A stretch of 44,303 bases of DNA from an uncultured Dorea sp. Its GTDB lineage: Bacteria > Bacillota > Clostridia > Lachnospirales > Lachnospiraceae. Position 1 is the stretch's first letter, and each line of letters begins with the position of its first letter. The notes under the pieces were generated by a model that ran no database searches, had not been told where the DNA came from, and worked only from the letters and a program-made list of their open reading frames with translations. The translations under genes and the position numbers were made by a program. Of the stretch, positions 1 to 8,702 are shown piece by piece. The DNA lies in contig CAJTZE010000029.1 of NCBI GenBank assembly GCA_910584265.1, positions 1-44,303 of the forward strand, given 5' to 3'.

Positions 1-72
1 AGGTTTTATGCGGCCTGCGAAGGTTTTTTCTATTATTCAACTGTCAAACTCCCGAATACATACGGAAATGAA

Positions 73-101
73 TTGATTTAAATAGGAAAATTGTTTATAA
101 T
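73..101 (+). promoter_or_regulatory. Promoter of the hybrid kinase operon
   Basis: A sigma-A-like promoter: TTGATT at 73-78, a 17-nt spacer and a perfect TATAAT at 96-101. It lies about 80 nt upstream of the first kinase codon and is the only strong plus-strand promoter seen before the kinase, diguanylate cyclase and Hpt genes, so all three probably share it. Confidence 0.6.
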
Positions 102-181
102 ATAAGCGTGGCAGAGTAATGATGCTGCGCTTTCACTATTCCGGAAGATTTATCTTGAAGTATGAGGGGGATGCAAATTAG

Positions 182-2734
182 ATGTTTAAACAGACAAAGA
201 AATTTCTGCTTGCCAGCTTATTCTGTCTGGTAGTTTTATGCATTGCAGTTTTTTTATGGCTTGGCAGTACAATGGAGAATAAGAGCCAGAAGGCGATCAG
301 CGAGGTTGGGACGATCTATATGTCGGAGATGAACCGGCAGCTCCAGCAGAAATTTGCGGCAATTGTTGACCTGCAGATGACACAGGTGGAAGGAATCGTA
401 AAAAGGACTCCTCCGGAAACGGTAAGCTATGGGGATGCGATGCTGGAAGAACTGAATTTAGGCGCCAGTGTGAGGGAATTTACATACCTTGCGCTTTATG
501 CGGCTGACGGTGAGGCTGAGACCATTCTCGGAGAGCCGGTAACGATGTATGATGAGAAGGAGTTTAAGAAAACATTAGATAGTAGAGACAACAAGGTAAC
601 CAGCGGATATTTTCCAAATGGGGAGAAGCTGTGTCTGTTGTCTGTGAGTGTGGAATATCCGATGAAGAACGGGAAGAAAAGTGCCCTGCTTGTGGCGGGG
701 GTTCCGATGAAATATATGGAAGAGGCGCTGGTTCTGGATGAAGAAGGGGCAGTTGCGTATTCTCATATTATCCGGGAGGACGGAAGCTTCGTGGTTAGAA
801 GCGGCGAGGCCTACAGGGATAATTATTTTACCCGGATCCATGAAGCGTTTTCAGAGCTTGACGGCAAGAGCCCGGAGGACTATGCGTATGAATTGTATGA
901 AGCTATACAGGGGGGGGAGACCTATTCGACAATGGTCATAGCGAATGGGGAATACAGCCAGCAGTACTGCTCTCCGCTTCCGGATTCGGCATGGTATCTG
1001 GTGTCGGTTATGCCTCACAGCAATCTGAATGACACAATTATCCAGCTGAGTGATGACCGCCAGACTACGATGCTGAAGGCTGTCGGAGTGATTCTGATCG
1101 CAATGCTCATTATCTTTTTCCTGTATTACAGAATGTCGCAGCAACAGCTTCGTGAGGTGGAGCGCGCGGAGCGGGAGGCGGTTCAGGCCAACCGGGCAAA
1201 GAGTGAGTTCCTGTCGAATATGAGTCACGACATCCGTACGCCGATGAATGGTATTGTAGGCATGACTGCTATTGCGATGACAAATATTGATGATACGGCA
1301 AGAGTGGAGAACTGTCTGAGGAAGATTACCCTGTCCAGTAAGCACCTGCTGGGACTGATCAATGATGTGCTGGATATGTCTAAGATTGAGAGCGGCAAGC
1401 TGTCGCTGAATATGGATCTGGTTTCTCTGCGTGATACCATGGACAGCCTGGTCAGTATCGTGCAGCCGCAGATCCGGGAAAAGGGACAGCATTTTGATAT
1501 ATTTATTCAGGAAATCGAGACGGAAGAAGTATATTGTGATAGTGTGCGCCTGAGTCAGATACTGATTAACCTTTTGTCCAATGCGGTGAAGTTTACGCCG
1601 GAAGGGGGCAGAGTAAATGTTTATTTGAATCAAGAGGCTCTGCCGGATAAGGAGGGGTATATCCGATGCCACTTCCGGGTGAAGGATACAGGCATCGGTA
1701 TGACAAAGGCATTTCAGGATAAGATATTCGATACATTCACAAGAGAAGAATCCAGTCTGGTGAGCAAGACGGAAGGAACCGGGCTCGGTATGGCGATCAC
1801 AAAGTATATCGTTGACATGATGGGCGGCAGCATATCGATAGAGAGTGAACAAGGAAAAGGAAGCGAATTCCATGTAATCCTGGATTTAGAAAAGGCTGTA
1901 GTATCGGAGAAGGATATGGTGCTTCCACCATGGAAGATGCTGGTTGTAGATAATAACAAGGAGCTTTGTCTCAGTGCGGTTGAAGCGTTGAAAAAGATTG
2001 GGGTGAATCCGGATTGGGCAATGAGCGGCGGAGATGCACTTAGGATGATTGAACAGCATCACGGAGGGGGTGATGATTATCAGATCGTACTGCTGGATTG
2101 GAAGATGCCGGATATGGACGGACTGACGACCACCAGGGAAATCCGCAAGATTGTGGGAGAAGAGATTCCGATCTTGATCATTTCAGCTTATGACTGGAGT
2201 GATATTGAAGAGGAGGCGCGGGAAGCAGGCGCCCATGGATTTATCTCAAAGCCGTTGTTCAAATCGAACCTTTATGTTGGATTGACCCGGTATATGGAGA
2301 ATAGTCCAGAGGAAGCAGAAGAAGAGGTGGAAGAGGAAAGTATTTTTACCGGCATGAGAATACTGCTTGCAGAGGATAATGAACTGAACTGGGAGATTGC
2401 AGAGGATATCCTGACGGAGGCAGGCTTTGAGGTGGACTGGGCAGAGAACGGAAAACTCTGCGTGGAGCAGTTTGAACGCTCGGAGCCGGGAACTTATGAT
2501 GCGGTTCTTATGGATATCCGGATGCCGGTTATGATGGGCTATGAGGCGGCTGAGAGGATCCGGCAGCTTGACCGTCCGGATGCCGGTCTGCCGATTTTTG
2601 CTATGACGGCAGATGCTTTTTCGGAGGATATCCAGAAGTCCCATGAGTCCGGGATGAATGAGCATATAGCAAAACCAATTGATGTAGACAGGCTTATGAT
2701 GCTTTTGAAAAAGTATTTAAAGAAAGCATGGTAG
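182..2734 (+). CDS. Membrane hybrid histidine kinase with two receiver domains
   Basis: An 850-residue sensor kinase. A membrane segment at about residues 9-28 and a second at about 299-318 enclose a roughly 270-residue extracytoplasmic region, probably a Cache-like sensor (inferred from layout only). The HisKA domain has its phospho-accepting His near residue 349 in the motif NMSHDIRTPMN. The ATPase domain shows LINLLSNAVKFTPEGG, DTGIGM and GTGLGM. Two receivers follow, with acceptor aspartates in LLDWKMPDMDG and LMDIRMPVMMG. In receiver 1 the usual N-terminal acidic pair reads D-N, so its metal site may be altered; receiver 2 keeps E-D. The gene heads an operon with a REC/HD-GYP/GGDEF protein and a free Hpt protein, which fits a multistep phosphorelay. 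The ligand is unknown. GAGGGGG about 10 nt upstream supports this start. Confidence 0.93.
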   Translation: MFKQTKKFLLASLFCLVVLCIAVFLWLGSTMENKSQKAISEVGTIYMSEMNRQLQQKFAAIVDLQMTQVEGIVKRTPPETVSYGDAMLEELNLGASVREFTYLALYAADGEAETILGEPVTMYDEKEFKKTLDSRDNKVTSGYFPNGEKLCLLSVSVEYPMKNGKKSALLVAGVPMKYMEEALVLDEEGAVAYSHIIREDGSFVVRSGEAYRDNYFTRIHEAFSELDGKSPEDYAYELYEAIQGGETYSTMVIANGEYSQQYCSPLPDSAWYLVSVMPHSNLNDTIIQLSDDRQTTMLKAVGVILIAMLIIFFLYYRMSQQQLREVERAEREAVQANRAKSEFLSNMSHDIRTPMNGIVGMTAIAMTNIDDTARVENCLRKITLSSKHLLGLINDVLDMSKIESGKLSLNMDLVSLRDTMDSLVSIVQPQIREKGQHFDIFIQEIETEEVYCDSVRLSQILINLLSNAVKFTPEGGRVNVYLNQEALPDKEGYIRCHFRVKDTGIGMTKAFQDKIFDTFTREESSLVSKTEGTGLGMAITKYIVDMMGGSISIESEQGKGSEFHVILDLEKAVVSEKDMVLPPWKMLVVDNNKELCLSAVEALKKIGVNPDWAMSGGDALRMIEQHHGGGDDYQIVLLDWKMPDMDGLTTTREIRKIVGEEIPILIISAYDWSDIEEEAREAGAHGFISKPLFKSNLYVGLTRYMENSPEEAEEEVEEESIFTGMRILLAEDNELNWEIAEDILTEAGFEVDWAENGKLCVEQFERSEPGTYDAVLMDIRMPVMMGYEAAERIRQLDRPDAGLPIFAMTADAFSEDIQKSHESGMNEHIAKPIDVDRLMMLLKKYLKKAW

Positions 2735-2755
2735 TATTTTAAGGAGTAAGTATTT

Positions 2756-4801
2756 ATGAATCAAAGGGAAAACGGACGCATAAGGAAGAAAATTTTAATT
2801 GTAGATGACTCGGAATTTAACCGTTCTCTTTTATCGGATATGCTTTCTGATGAATATGAAATTCTGGAAGCAGAACATGGAATGGAGGCGGCAGGAATTC
2901 TCCATAGCCAGGAGCAGGAAATTGCCCTGATGCTCTTAGATATCGTGATGCCGGTGATGGATGGGTTCGAGACTCTGGCAATAATGAATAAAAATGGCTG
3001 GATCAAGAGCATTCCGGTAATTATGATCTCAGCTGAGACAGTTCCTACATATGTGGACAGGGCATATGATCTTGGTGTTAAGGATTATATCAGCAGGCCT
3101 TTTGATGAGCGTACGGTCCGCCGGCGTGTTGTAAATACCCTGATTCTTTTTGCCAAGCAGAAAGAGCTGGAGCATATGGTGACCGAACAGATTATGGAGA
3201 AGGAGAAGAGCAATAAACTGATGATCGAGATCCTCTCTAATATTGTGGAGTTCCGCAACGGGGAGAGCGGGCTTCATGTGGTGCATATCCGGACTTTGAC
3301 CGAACTGTTTATGAGGAACCTGCTGGAGAAAACGGACGAGTACGACATTTCGCCCAAGGATATTCCGCTCGTCTGTAATGCCTCTGCCCTGCACGATATA
3401 GGAAAGATTGTAATACCGGAGGAAATTTTAAACAAGCCGGGAAGACTGACAGAGGAAGAATTTGCGGTTATGAAGACTCATTCGGAAGAGGGCGCAAAGA
3501 TTCTGGAGCGGATTCCGATGCTGGAGGATGAACCGCTCTTAAGGACTGCATATCAGATATGCAGATGGCATCATGAGAGGTATGATGGAAGGGGCTATCC
3601 GGACGGACTAAAGGGGGACGAGATTCCGATCGTAGCTCAGATAGTTGCTCTCGCAGATGTTTATGATGCGTTGACCAGTAAGCGTGCTTATAAGAAGGCT
3701 TTTTCTCATGAGAAAGCGGTGGATATGATCCTGAACGGGGAATGCGGAACATTCAATCCCCTGCTTTTGGAATGTCTGAGAGATATAGAAGGAACTCTGG
3801 AAAAGGAATTTAAAGAGCTTTCTGAAAAGGGCGATTCACAGAAAGAGATCGCGAACACAGTGGAGCAGATGATGGAGGGCGGGGAATTAAGCGTATCCGA
3901 GCATTCCATCCGGCTGTTAGAGCATGAGCGGATGAAATATCAGTTCTTTGCAACGCTTTCAAGAGAGATTCAGTTTGAATATACTAAGACGCCGGAAATG
4001 CTAATCTTATCTGAGTGGGGCGCAAAGTATCTGAATATGCCGGAGACGATTCTGACTCCGCGGGAGGCCAGATTTGGGACAGAGGTATTTAATAAAGATG
4101 ATTTTGAGCAGCTGCTTGGGGATCTTGAAAATACGACCCCTGAAGATCCTATGGTAGAAGAAATCTATCTTCTGAATATCAATGGACAGAGAAGATGGAG
4201 TAAGGTTATCAGCAAATCGATGTGGGGAGAAGGCGAGCCGCCGGAATATGCCGGGGCAATTGGTAAGATTGCGGATATCCATGAAGATATGGAGAAGATG
4301 AACAAGCTTGAGTCGAGAGCGGCGCATGATTCCCTGACAGGCCTTTTGAATCATAAGACCGCAAGGGGGCGGATTTCGGAAACGCTGGCGAAAGACGAAG
4401 AACAGAGATATATCCTTATTGTGTTTGACCTGGATCACTTTAAAGATGCGAATGACACCTATGGACATTTATTCGGGGATGAAGTGCTGAAGCATGTGGC
4501 TGAGACGTTGAAAAACAGCACTCGTAATGAAGATATATGTGCCCGTATGGGCGGAGATGAGTTCCTGATTTTTATGCCGTATAAGGAAGAGGCTGAATCA
4601 CAGGTAAAACGTATTTTTGGTCTTCTCTGCGATAAATATAAGGAGTTTCAGATCAGTGTCAGTATTGGTGTTGCATATGCAGAAAACTGCGGGCGGGACT
4701 ACGATACTTTGTTCCATATGGCGGATGAGGCGCTTTATGAAGCGAAACGAGGAGGGCGGAAAGCCTACCGCTTTTATAATAAAGACGGGAATGAAAGTTG
4801 A
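2756..4801 (+). CDS. Response regulator with HD-GYP and GGDEF domains
   Basis: A 681-residue cytoplasmic protein with an N-terminal receiver (acceptor in MLLDIVMPVMDG), a central HD-GYP phosphodiesterase domain (HDIGKI, then HHERYDGRGYPDG), a PAS-like linker at about residues 395-510, and a C-terminal diguanylate cyclase domain with an intact GGDEF motif (ARMGGDEFLIF). Known members of these families degrade and synthesise cyclic di-GMP respectively, and both motif sets look intact. The conserved receiver lysine before Pro is Arg here (ISRPF). The gene lies 21 nt behind the hybrid kinase with its own ribosome site (AAGGAG), so phosphorylation through that kinase is the obvious inference. Placing HD-GYP before GGDEF is the less common order. 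Which activity dominates cannot be read from sequence. Confidence 0.92.
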   Translation: MNQRENGRIRKKILIVDDSEFNRSLLSDMLSDEYEILEAEHGMEAAGILHSQEQEIALMLLDIVMPVMDGFETLAIMNKNGWIKSIPVIMISAETVPTYVDRAYDLGVKDYISRPFDERTVRRRVVNTLILFAKQKELEHMVTEQIMEKEKSNKLMIEILSNIVEFRNGESGLHVVHIRTLTELFMRNLLEKTDEYDISPKDIPLVCNASALHDIGKIVIPEEILNKPGRLTEEEFAVMKTHSEEGAKILERIPMLEDEPLLRTAYQICRWHHERYDGRGYPDGLKGDEIPIVAQIVALADVYDALTSKRAYKKAFSHEKAVDMILNGECGTFNPLLLECLRDIEGTLEKEFKELSEKGDSQKEIANTVEQMMEGGELSVSEHSIRLLEHERMKYQFFATLSREIQFEYTKTPEMLILSEWGAKYLNMPETILTPREARFGTEVFNKDDFEQLLGDLENTTPEDPMVEEIYLLNINGQRRWSKVISKSMWGEGEPPEYAGAIGKIADIHEDMEKMNKLESRAAHDSLTGLLNHKTARGRISETLAKDEEQRYILIVFDLDHFKDANDTYGHLFGDEVLKHVAETLKNSTRNEDICARMGGDEFLIFMPYKEEAESQVKRIFGLLCDKYKEFQISVSIGVAYAENCGRDYDTLFHMADEALYEAKRGGRKAYRFYNKDGNES

Positions 4802-4849
4802 TTATATATAAGGGACGGCCAGGGGATTATATGGCAGAAAGGAAGAAGA

Positions 4850-5206
4850 ATGACAGTAAAAGAATGCTATGATGCAATAGGAGCAAATTACGAGGAGATA
4901 ATGGGGAGGCTTCGGACGGAAGAGAGAGTAAAGAAGTTTCTTTTAAAAGTATTGAGCGACAAAAGCTATGATCTGCTGATTCAATCTATAGAAGAAAGAA
5001 ATATGGAAGAGGCCTTCCGGGCGGCGCATACTATGAAGGGTGTCAGCCAGAACCTGTCTTTGACACGCTTTTATCATTCTTCCAATGAGCTTGCGGAGCT
5101 TCTGAGAGACCGCCATGACTATGGAGCGGATATTGAGCCTGTATTGGAGAAGGTAAAGGAAGATTATGCCCAGATGATAGAACAGATCCGGAAGCTGGAA
5201 GGTTAA
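4850..5206 (+). CDS. Hpt-domain phosphotransfer protein
   Basis: A 118-residue all-helical protein, the usual size of a stand-alone Hpt module. The phospho-accepting His is near residue 60 in AAHTMKGVSQNL, the typical H-x2-KG signature. Hpt proteins shuttle phosphate between receiver domains. It is the third gene behind a hybrid kinase that ends in receivers and a receiver-containing c-di-GMP enzyme, so it is probably the carrier between them (inferred). The ribosome site GGAAGAAG is close to the ATG. The next gene starts 12 nt downstream. Confidence 0.9.
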   Translation: MTVKECYDAIGANYEEIMGRLRTEERVKKFLLKVLSDKSYDLLIQSIEERNMEEAFRAAHTMKGVSQNLSLTRFYHSSNELAELLRDRHDYGADIEPVLEKVKEDYAQMIEQIRKLEG

Positions 5207-5218
5207 TAGGACTGTTGG

Positions 5219-5557
5219 ATGAAGATCTTGAGAAACAGAGAAGATGTGATCAAATACTGTCTTACTTTTTCGGATGTGTATGAGGATTATCCCTTTCGTG
5301 ACTCGAATTGGACTTGTATGCGCATCCGCAAAAATAAGCGTATATTTGCATGGATATTCGAGAAAGAAGGCCATATCTGGGTTAATGTGAAATGTGACCC
5401 AGAATGGCGTGATTTTTGGAGAGAGGCTTATACATCTGTGGTTCCGGCCTATCATATGAATAAGAAGCATTGGAATTCGGTTATTTTGGATGGATTGGTT
5501 CCTGCAGCGGAGATCCAGAGGATGATAGCGGAGAGTTATGATTTGTGCAGGAAATAA
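5219..5557 (+). CDS. MmcQ/YjbR family protein
   Basis: A 112-residue protein with the YjbR/CyaY-like fold signature: an early YEDYPF, NKRIFAWIFEKEG, WVNVK and the well-conserved stretch PAYHMNKKHWNS followed by a LDG motif. The family is annotated as DNA-binding, but its biochemical role is not established. It sits 12 nt behind the Hpt gene and is followed at once by a strong terminator, so it is probably the last gene of the signalling operon. A functional link to the phosphorelay is not shown by sequence. Confidence 0.85.
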   Translation: MKILRNREDVIKYCLTFSDVYEDYPFRDSNWTCMRIRKNKRIFAWIFEKEGHIWVNVKCDPEWRDFWREAYTSVVPAYHMNKKHWNSVILDGLVPAAEIQRMIAESYDLCRK

Positions 5558-5574
5558 TTTTTATATGGGGATAC

Positions 5575-5610
5575 AAAAACAGCTTTGGAGACCGTCCAAA
5601 GCTGTTTTTT
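5575..5610. terminator. Bidirectional intrinsic terminator
   Basis: A perfect 15-bp inverted repeat (arms 5575-5589 and 5595-5609, loop GACCG). It has an A-run on the left and a T-run on the right, so it can end both the upstream plus-strand operon and the convergent minus-strand hemerythrin gene. Confidence 0.9.
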
Positions 5611-5626
5611 GCCGCATTGTATGTTT

Positions 5627-6973
5627 TTAAGCATTTTTCCGTTCAAAGAAACTATCGATTTTCTGCTTGATTTCATCCTGCTTTAAATATTTTGACAGAT
5701 AGCCCTCGGGTTTTAGCGAGATTACCTTTTTCACACTTTCCGGATCGGTCCTGCCGGTAAGGAAGAAAACGGGAAGAGCTGCAAAATCCTCTTCCGAACG
5801 GATCATCTGCAATACCTGCCTTCCGTCGCAGACCGGCATCTCATAATCCAATAGAATTAAGTCTGGTTTATCCAGAGAAATAGACTGGATTGCAGACATT
5901 CCGGATTTGGCCAGTGCAATCTCATAATCTTCACAAAGCAGTTCCTTCATGCCCTGCCGTATCGTCATGGAGTCGTCAACGATAAGAATCTTTGGCTTCT
6001 GCGGCTCTTCTCTCTTCATTAGATACTTTTCAATCTCGGACATGGCATTGTCCGCTTCGATTGGAGTTCCAAGTCCTTTCTGAAGCAGATGGGGTGCAAT
6101 CGCACAATATGAGAAATATCCCTCGCCGGTATCGAATAACAGGCTTATCTGTGGGTTTTTGCGTTCATAGACATCCCGGAATTCTTCGTATGTAAGAAGG
6201 TTTTCCCCCTGCAGCTCGAACAAGTCAGCGTCCGGCAGGTACTCCTTGACGCGCTCTACAAACTGACGTGCGGTGTATCTTGTGGCATTGATCAGCATGC
6301 TGTCAAGCTTGTTTGTCTGGAGTCCCAATGCCTTGCCGACGGTGTTGATGAGCAGCTTTTCTTCAAAGACCAGAATGATTTCCCATTTTTCTTCTACTTC
6401 GCCTGCGCCGTAGACCAGACGGTAATATACGCCTCTTCCGAATTTCTCGCCGCTGTAGGTTTCGCTGATCACATGGGATTCTAACTGGAACATATCATAC
6501 AGAAGCTGAAGAATCACCTTTTTAATAGAATCGCGTTCTTCACCCGGCAGGAGATCTGCCCATTTGCTTGTGTTTCCGTTGGTGATCGCGTGATCTTCTG
6601 TCAGGGTATGGCCGATCAGCCATCCGGCGCAGACACCCAGAAAATGATCCACTGCTTCTGAAGAATAATCGGAATGTTCCAGCTCTGATTCGAGCGCTGG
6701 AAGCGTCTTTGTCCGAAAATCTCTATGGATATGTCTGTGTGTTTCGAGGCCCTCGTAATGGATGGACATCATGTACTTTTCTTCATCTGCGAAATGCTTC
6801 ACAGCATGTTCTTTGAAAAACTTGATCCCCTCCTGGCATGCCCATTGGCTTTTCTTATCTTGCTCTCCGAATGCGAAAAGCTTGTTAATGATATTAAAGA
6901 GCCGCCGATGCTCTTTGTCGATGACTTCTACTCCGATATTGTAGTCATCATTCCACACCAATTGATTATACAT
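5627..6973 (-). CDS. Bacteriohemerythrin / CheX-like / receiver fusion
   Basis: A 448-residue soluble protein in three parts. Residues 1 to about 135 are a hemerythrin domain with the diiron ligand pattern visible: KEHRRLF, HAVKHFADEEKYM, HRHIHRDF and GHTLTEDH. Residues of about 150-310 resemble a CheC/CheX-type phosphatase domain, including GEGYFSYCAIAP; this part is a tentative call. The last 120 residues are a receiver with VDDSMTIRQG, acceptor Asp in LLDYEMP and lysine in LSKYL. Hemerythrins bind oxygen through a diiron centre, so an oxygen- or iron-responsive regulator is a reasonable inference in an anaerobe. No output domain is fused. It converges on the c-di-GMP signalling operon. AAGGAGG precedes the ATG. 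Confidence 0.85.
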   Translation of the reverse strand: MYNQLVWNDDYNIGVEVIDKEHRRLFNIINKLFAFGEQDKKSQWACQEGIKFFKEHAVKHFADEEKYMMSIHYEGLETHRHIHRDFRTKTLPALESELEHSDYSSEAVDHFLGVCAGWLIGHTLTEDHAITNGNTSKWADLLPGEERDSIKKVILQLLYDMFQLESHVISETYSGEKFGRGVYYRLVYGAGEVEEKWEIILVFEEKLLINTVGKALGLQTNKLDSMLINATRYTARQFVERVKEYLPDADLFELQGENLLTYEEFRDVYERKNPQISLLFDTGEGYFSYCAIAPHLLQKGLGTPIEADNAMSEIEKYLMKREEPQKPKILIVDDSMTIRQGMKELLCEDYEIALAKSGMSAIQSISLDKPDLILLDYEMPVCDGRQVLQMIRSEEDFAALPVFFLTGRTDPESVKKVISLKPEGYLSKYLKQDEIKQKIDSFFERKNA

Positions 6974-7022
6974 AATAAGTTCCTCCTTCGATGCTCTCAG
7001 GTGTCTTTACCTGTCCATAAAT

Positions 7023-7052
7023 ATTATATCATATTGCAGATGTGCGGTGCAA
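7023..7052 (-). promoter_or_regulatory. Promoter of the hemerythrin fusion gene
   Basis: On the minus strand TTGCAC (7047-7052) and TATAAT (7023-7028) are separated by 18 nt, and TGA directly before TATAAT gives an extended -10. It lies about 50 nt upstream of the start codon. Confidence 0.55.
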
Positions 7053-7121
7053 TCAAATCTAAGGGGAATTGGCACAATTAACAGAAAATGCAGCGGCCTT
7101 GCGAACTGTAGAAAAAATAAT

Positions 7122-7151
7122 TTGCCTGTTTTATCGCAGCTGTGATAGAAT
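7122..7151 (+). promoter_or_regulatory. Promoter of coaBC
   Basis: TTGCCT (7122-7127), an 18-nt spacer and TAGAAT (7146-7151) preceded by TGA, an extended -10. It would give a leader of about 75 nt before coaBC containing the hairpin at 7180-7199. Confidence 0.45.
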
Positions 7152-7179
7152 AAGACTGTTTTAGAAAAAAAGGCGCTGT

Positions 7180-7199
7180 GGCCGGACGTAAGTCCGGCC
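7180..7199 (+). other. GC-rich hairpin in the coaBC leader
   Basis: GGCCGGAC, loop GTAA, GTCCGGCC: a perfect 8-bp stem with a tetraloop about 33 nt upstream of the coaBC start. No T-run follows, so it is not a terminator. It may stabilise the mRNA or bind a protein; the role is unknown. Confidence 0.55.
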
Positions 7200-7232
7200 G
7201 CCGGAGATGATTGACTGTAAAGGAGTAGTGAG

Positions 7233-8426
7233 ATGCTAAAGGGAAAGAATATTATTCTTGGAATAACCGGAGGGATTGCGGCGTATAAGAGTGCGGCTCT
7301 TACAAGCCTTCTGATAAAAGCAGGTGCAGAGGTTCAGGTGATCATGACGGAGCATGCGAAGGAATTTATTGCACCGCTGACATTTGAAGCATTAACAAAC
7401 AGAAGGTGTCTGACTGACACATTTGACAGGAATCATGAATATAGTACAGAGCATGTAGCTCTGGCAAAGAAGGCAGATGCGCTGCTGATCGCACCGGCAA
7501 CAGCTAATGTGATAGCGAAGCTTGCCCGCGGCATTGCGGATGATATGCTGACAACGACGGCGCTGGCATGTGACTGTCCGAAGATGATAGCGCCTGCCAT
7601 GAATACCAGGATGTATGAAAACCCGGCAACGCAGGAGAATATGGAGACGCTTGAAAGGTACGGGATGACGGTGATCAAGCCTGCAGAGGGACGTCTGGCA
7701 TGCGGTGATGCCGGAATCGGGAAGATGCCGGAGCCGGAGGAATTGTTTCAATATGTACTGATGGCCTGCGCCTATGAGAAAGATATGGCAGGGCGGAAGG
7801 TGCTGGTGACAGCGGGGCCGACTCAGGAGCTTCTGGATCCGGTGCGTTATATAACCAATCATTCCACGGGGAAAATGGGATATAGTATTGCGAAACTCTG
7901 TGCGCTCCGGGGAGCAGAGGTAACTCTGGTCAGCGGAAAGACTTCTCTCGTGCCCCCCCTGTTTGTGGAGATGGTTCCGGTGGTGACAGCGGAAGATATG
8001 TTTCAGGCGGTAACGGAAAGGAGTGCCGGGATGGATATTATTATCAAAGCGGCCGCTGTTGCGGATTACAGGCCGAAAAATATCAGTGATGAGAAGTTGA
8101 AGAAGGCCGGCGGGGAACTTGCGCTTGAACTGGAGCGGACAAAAGACATTCTGGGGTATTTGGGGAATCACAAGGAAGAAGGACAGTTTTTGTGCGGCTT
8201 TGCCATGGAGACACAGAATCTTCTGGAAAATGCAAAGGATAAGCTTGCCCGGAAAAATGCTGATATGATTGTGGCTAATAATCTGAAGGTACAGGGCGCA
8301 GGATTTGGAACCGATACGAATGTGGTCACGATTATTACAGAAGATGGTATACAGGCTCTGGAGCTTATGTCTAAGGAGGCTGCGGCAGAGCAGATTTTGG
8401 ATGAGATTCTGAAAAGACAGGCATGA
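7233..8426 (+). CDS. coaBC: Bifunctional phosphopantothenoylcysteine decarboxylase / phosphopantothenate-cysteine ligase
   Basis: A 397-residue protein of the usual CoaBC length. The N-terminal flavin-dependent CoaC half shows GITGGIAAYKSAAL, the active-site His region EHVALAKKADALLIAPATAN and PAMNTRMYENPATQEN. The C-terminal CoaB half begins near residue 190 (VLVTAGPTQELLDPVRYITNHSTGKMG) and contains KAAAVADYRP. Together they make 4'-phosphopantetheine from phosphopantothenate and cysteine in coenzyme A synthesis. AAGGAG stands 8-9 nt before the ATG. A terminator follows, so the gene is monocistronic. Confidence 0.97.
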   Translation: MLKGKNIILGITGGIAAYKSAALTSLLIKAGAEVQVIMTEHAKEFIAPLTFEALTNRRCLTDTFDRNHEYSTEHVALAKKADALLIAPATANVIAKLARGIADDMLTTTALACDCPKMIAPAMNTRMYENPATQENMETLERYGMTVIKPAEGRLACGDAGIGKMPEPEELFQYVLMACAYEKDMAGRKVLVTAGPTQELLDPVRYITNHSTGKMGYSIAKLCALRGAEVTLVSGKTSLVPPLFVEMVPVVTAEDMFQAVTERSAGMDIIIKAAAVADYRPKNISDEKLKKAGGELALELERTKDILGYLGNHKEEGQFLCGFAMETQNLLENAKDKLARKNADMIVANNLKVQGAGFGTDTNVVTIITEDGIQALELMSKEAAAEQILDEILKRQA

Positions 8427-8452
8427 CAGACGGGAATATGGCTGGATACTAA

Positions 8453-8481
8453 AAGAGGCTGCGCATTATGCGCGGCCTTTT
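8453..8481 (+). terminator. Intrinsic terminator after coaBC
   Basis: A GC-rich stem around GCGC-ATTAT-GCGC that extends outward through GAGGCT/GGCC pairs into A-run/T-run flanks, 25 nt after the coaBC stop. Confidence 0.8.
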
Positions 8482-8640
8482 AGCAATCTGGAGATTGGAC
8501 TTGAACACGGTTCGGGGTTACAATCTATAGATTGTTTGTGTTCTTTATACAATATAACACGTTCTGAATGATTGGGATATAGCTTTATGATACATAAATT
8601 TCCAAAATAATTGTGCTCTGGGCACATATGTGATAAACTA

Positions 8641-8671
8641 TTGACAATGAATAAATATTTATGTGTATTAT
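8641..8671 (+). promoter_or_regulatory. Promoter of the PucR-type regulator
   Basis: A perfect -35 TTGACA at 8641-8646 with a TGTATT or TATTAT -10 at 8664-8671 (17-19 nt spacing). It overlaps an ATG at 8661, which supports the later start at 8703. Confidence 0.5.
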
Positions 8672-8702
8672 TTACAAGATTTGTGGCGCGGGAGAGGATT
8701 GT

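Noticed and set aside
851..1873. Long open frame on the minus strand opposite the hybrid kinase
   Set aside because: It runs fully antisense to a strongly supported coding region, has no ribosome site and its composition is that of a reverse-complement shadow (His, Arg, Ile rich).
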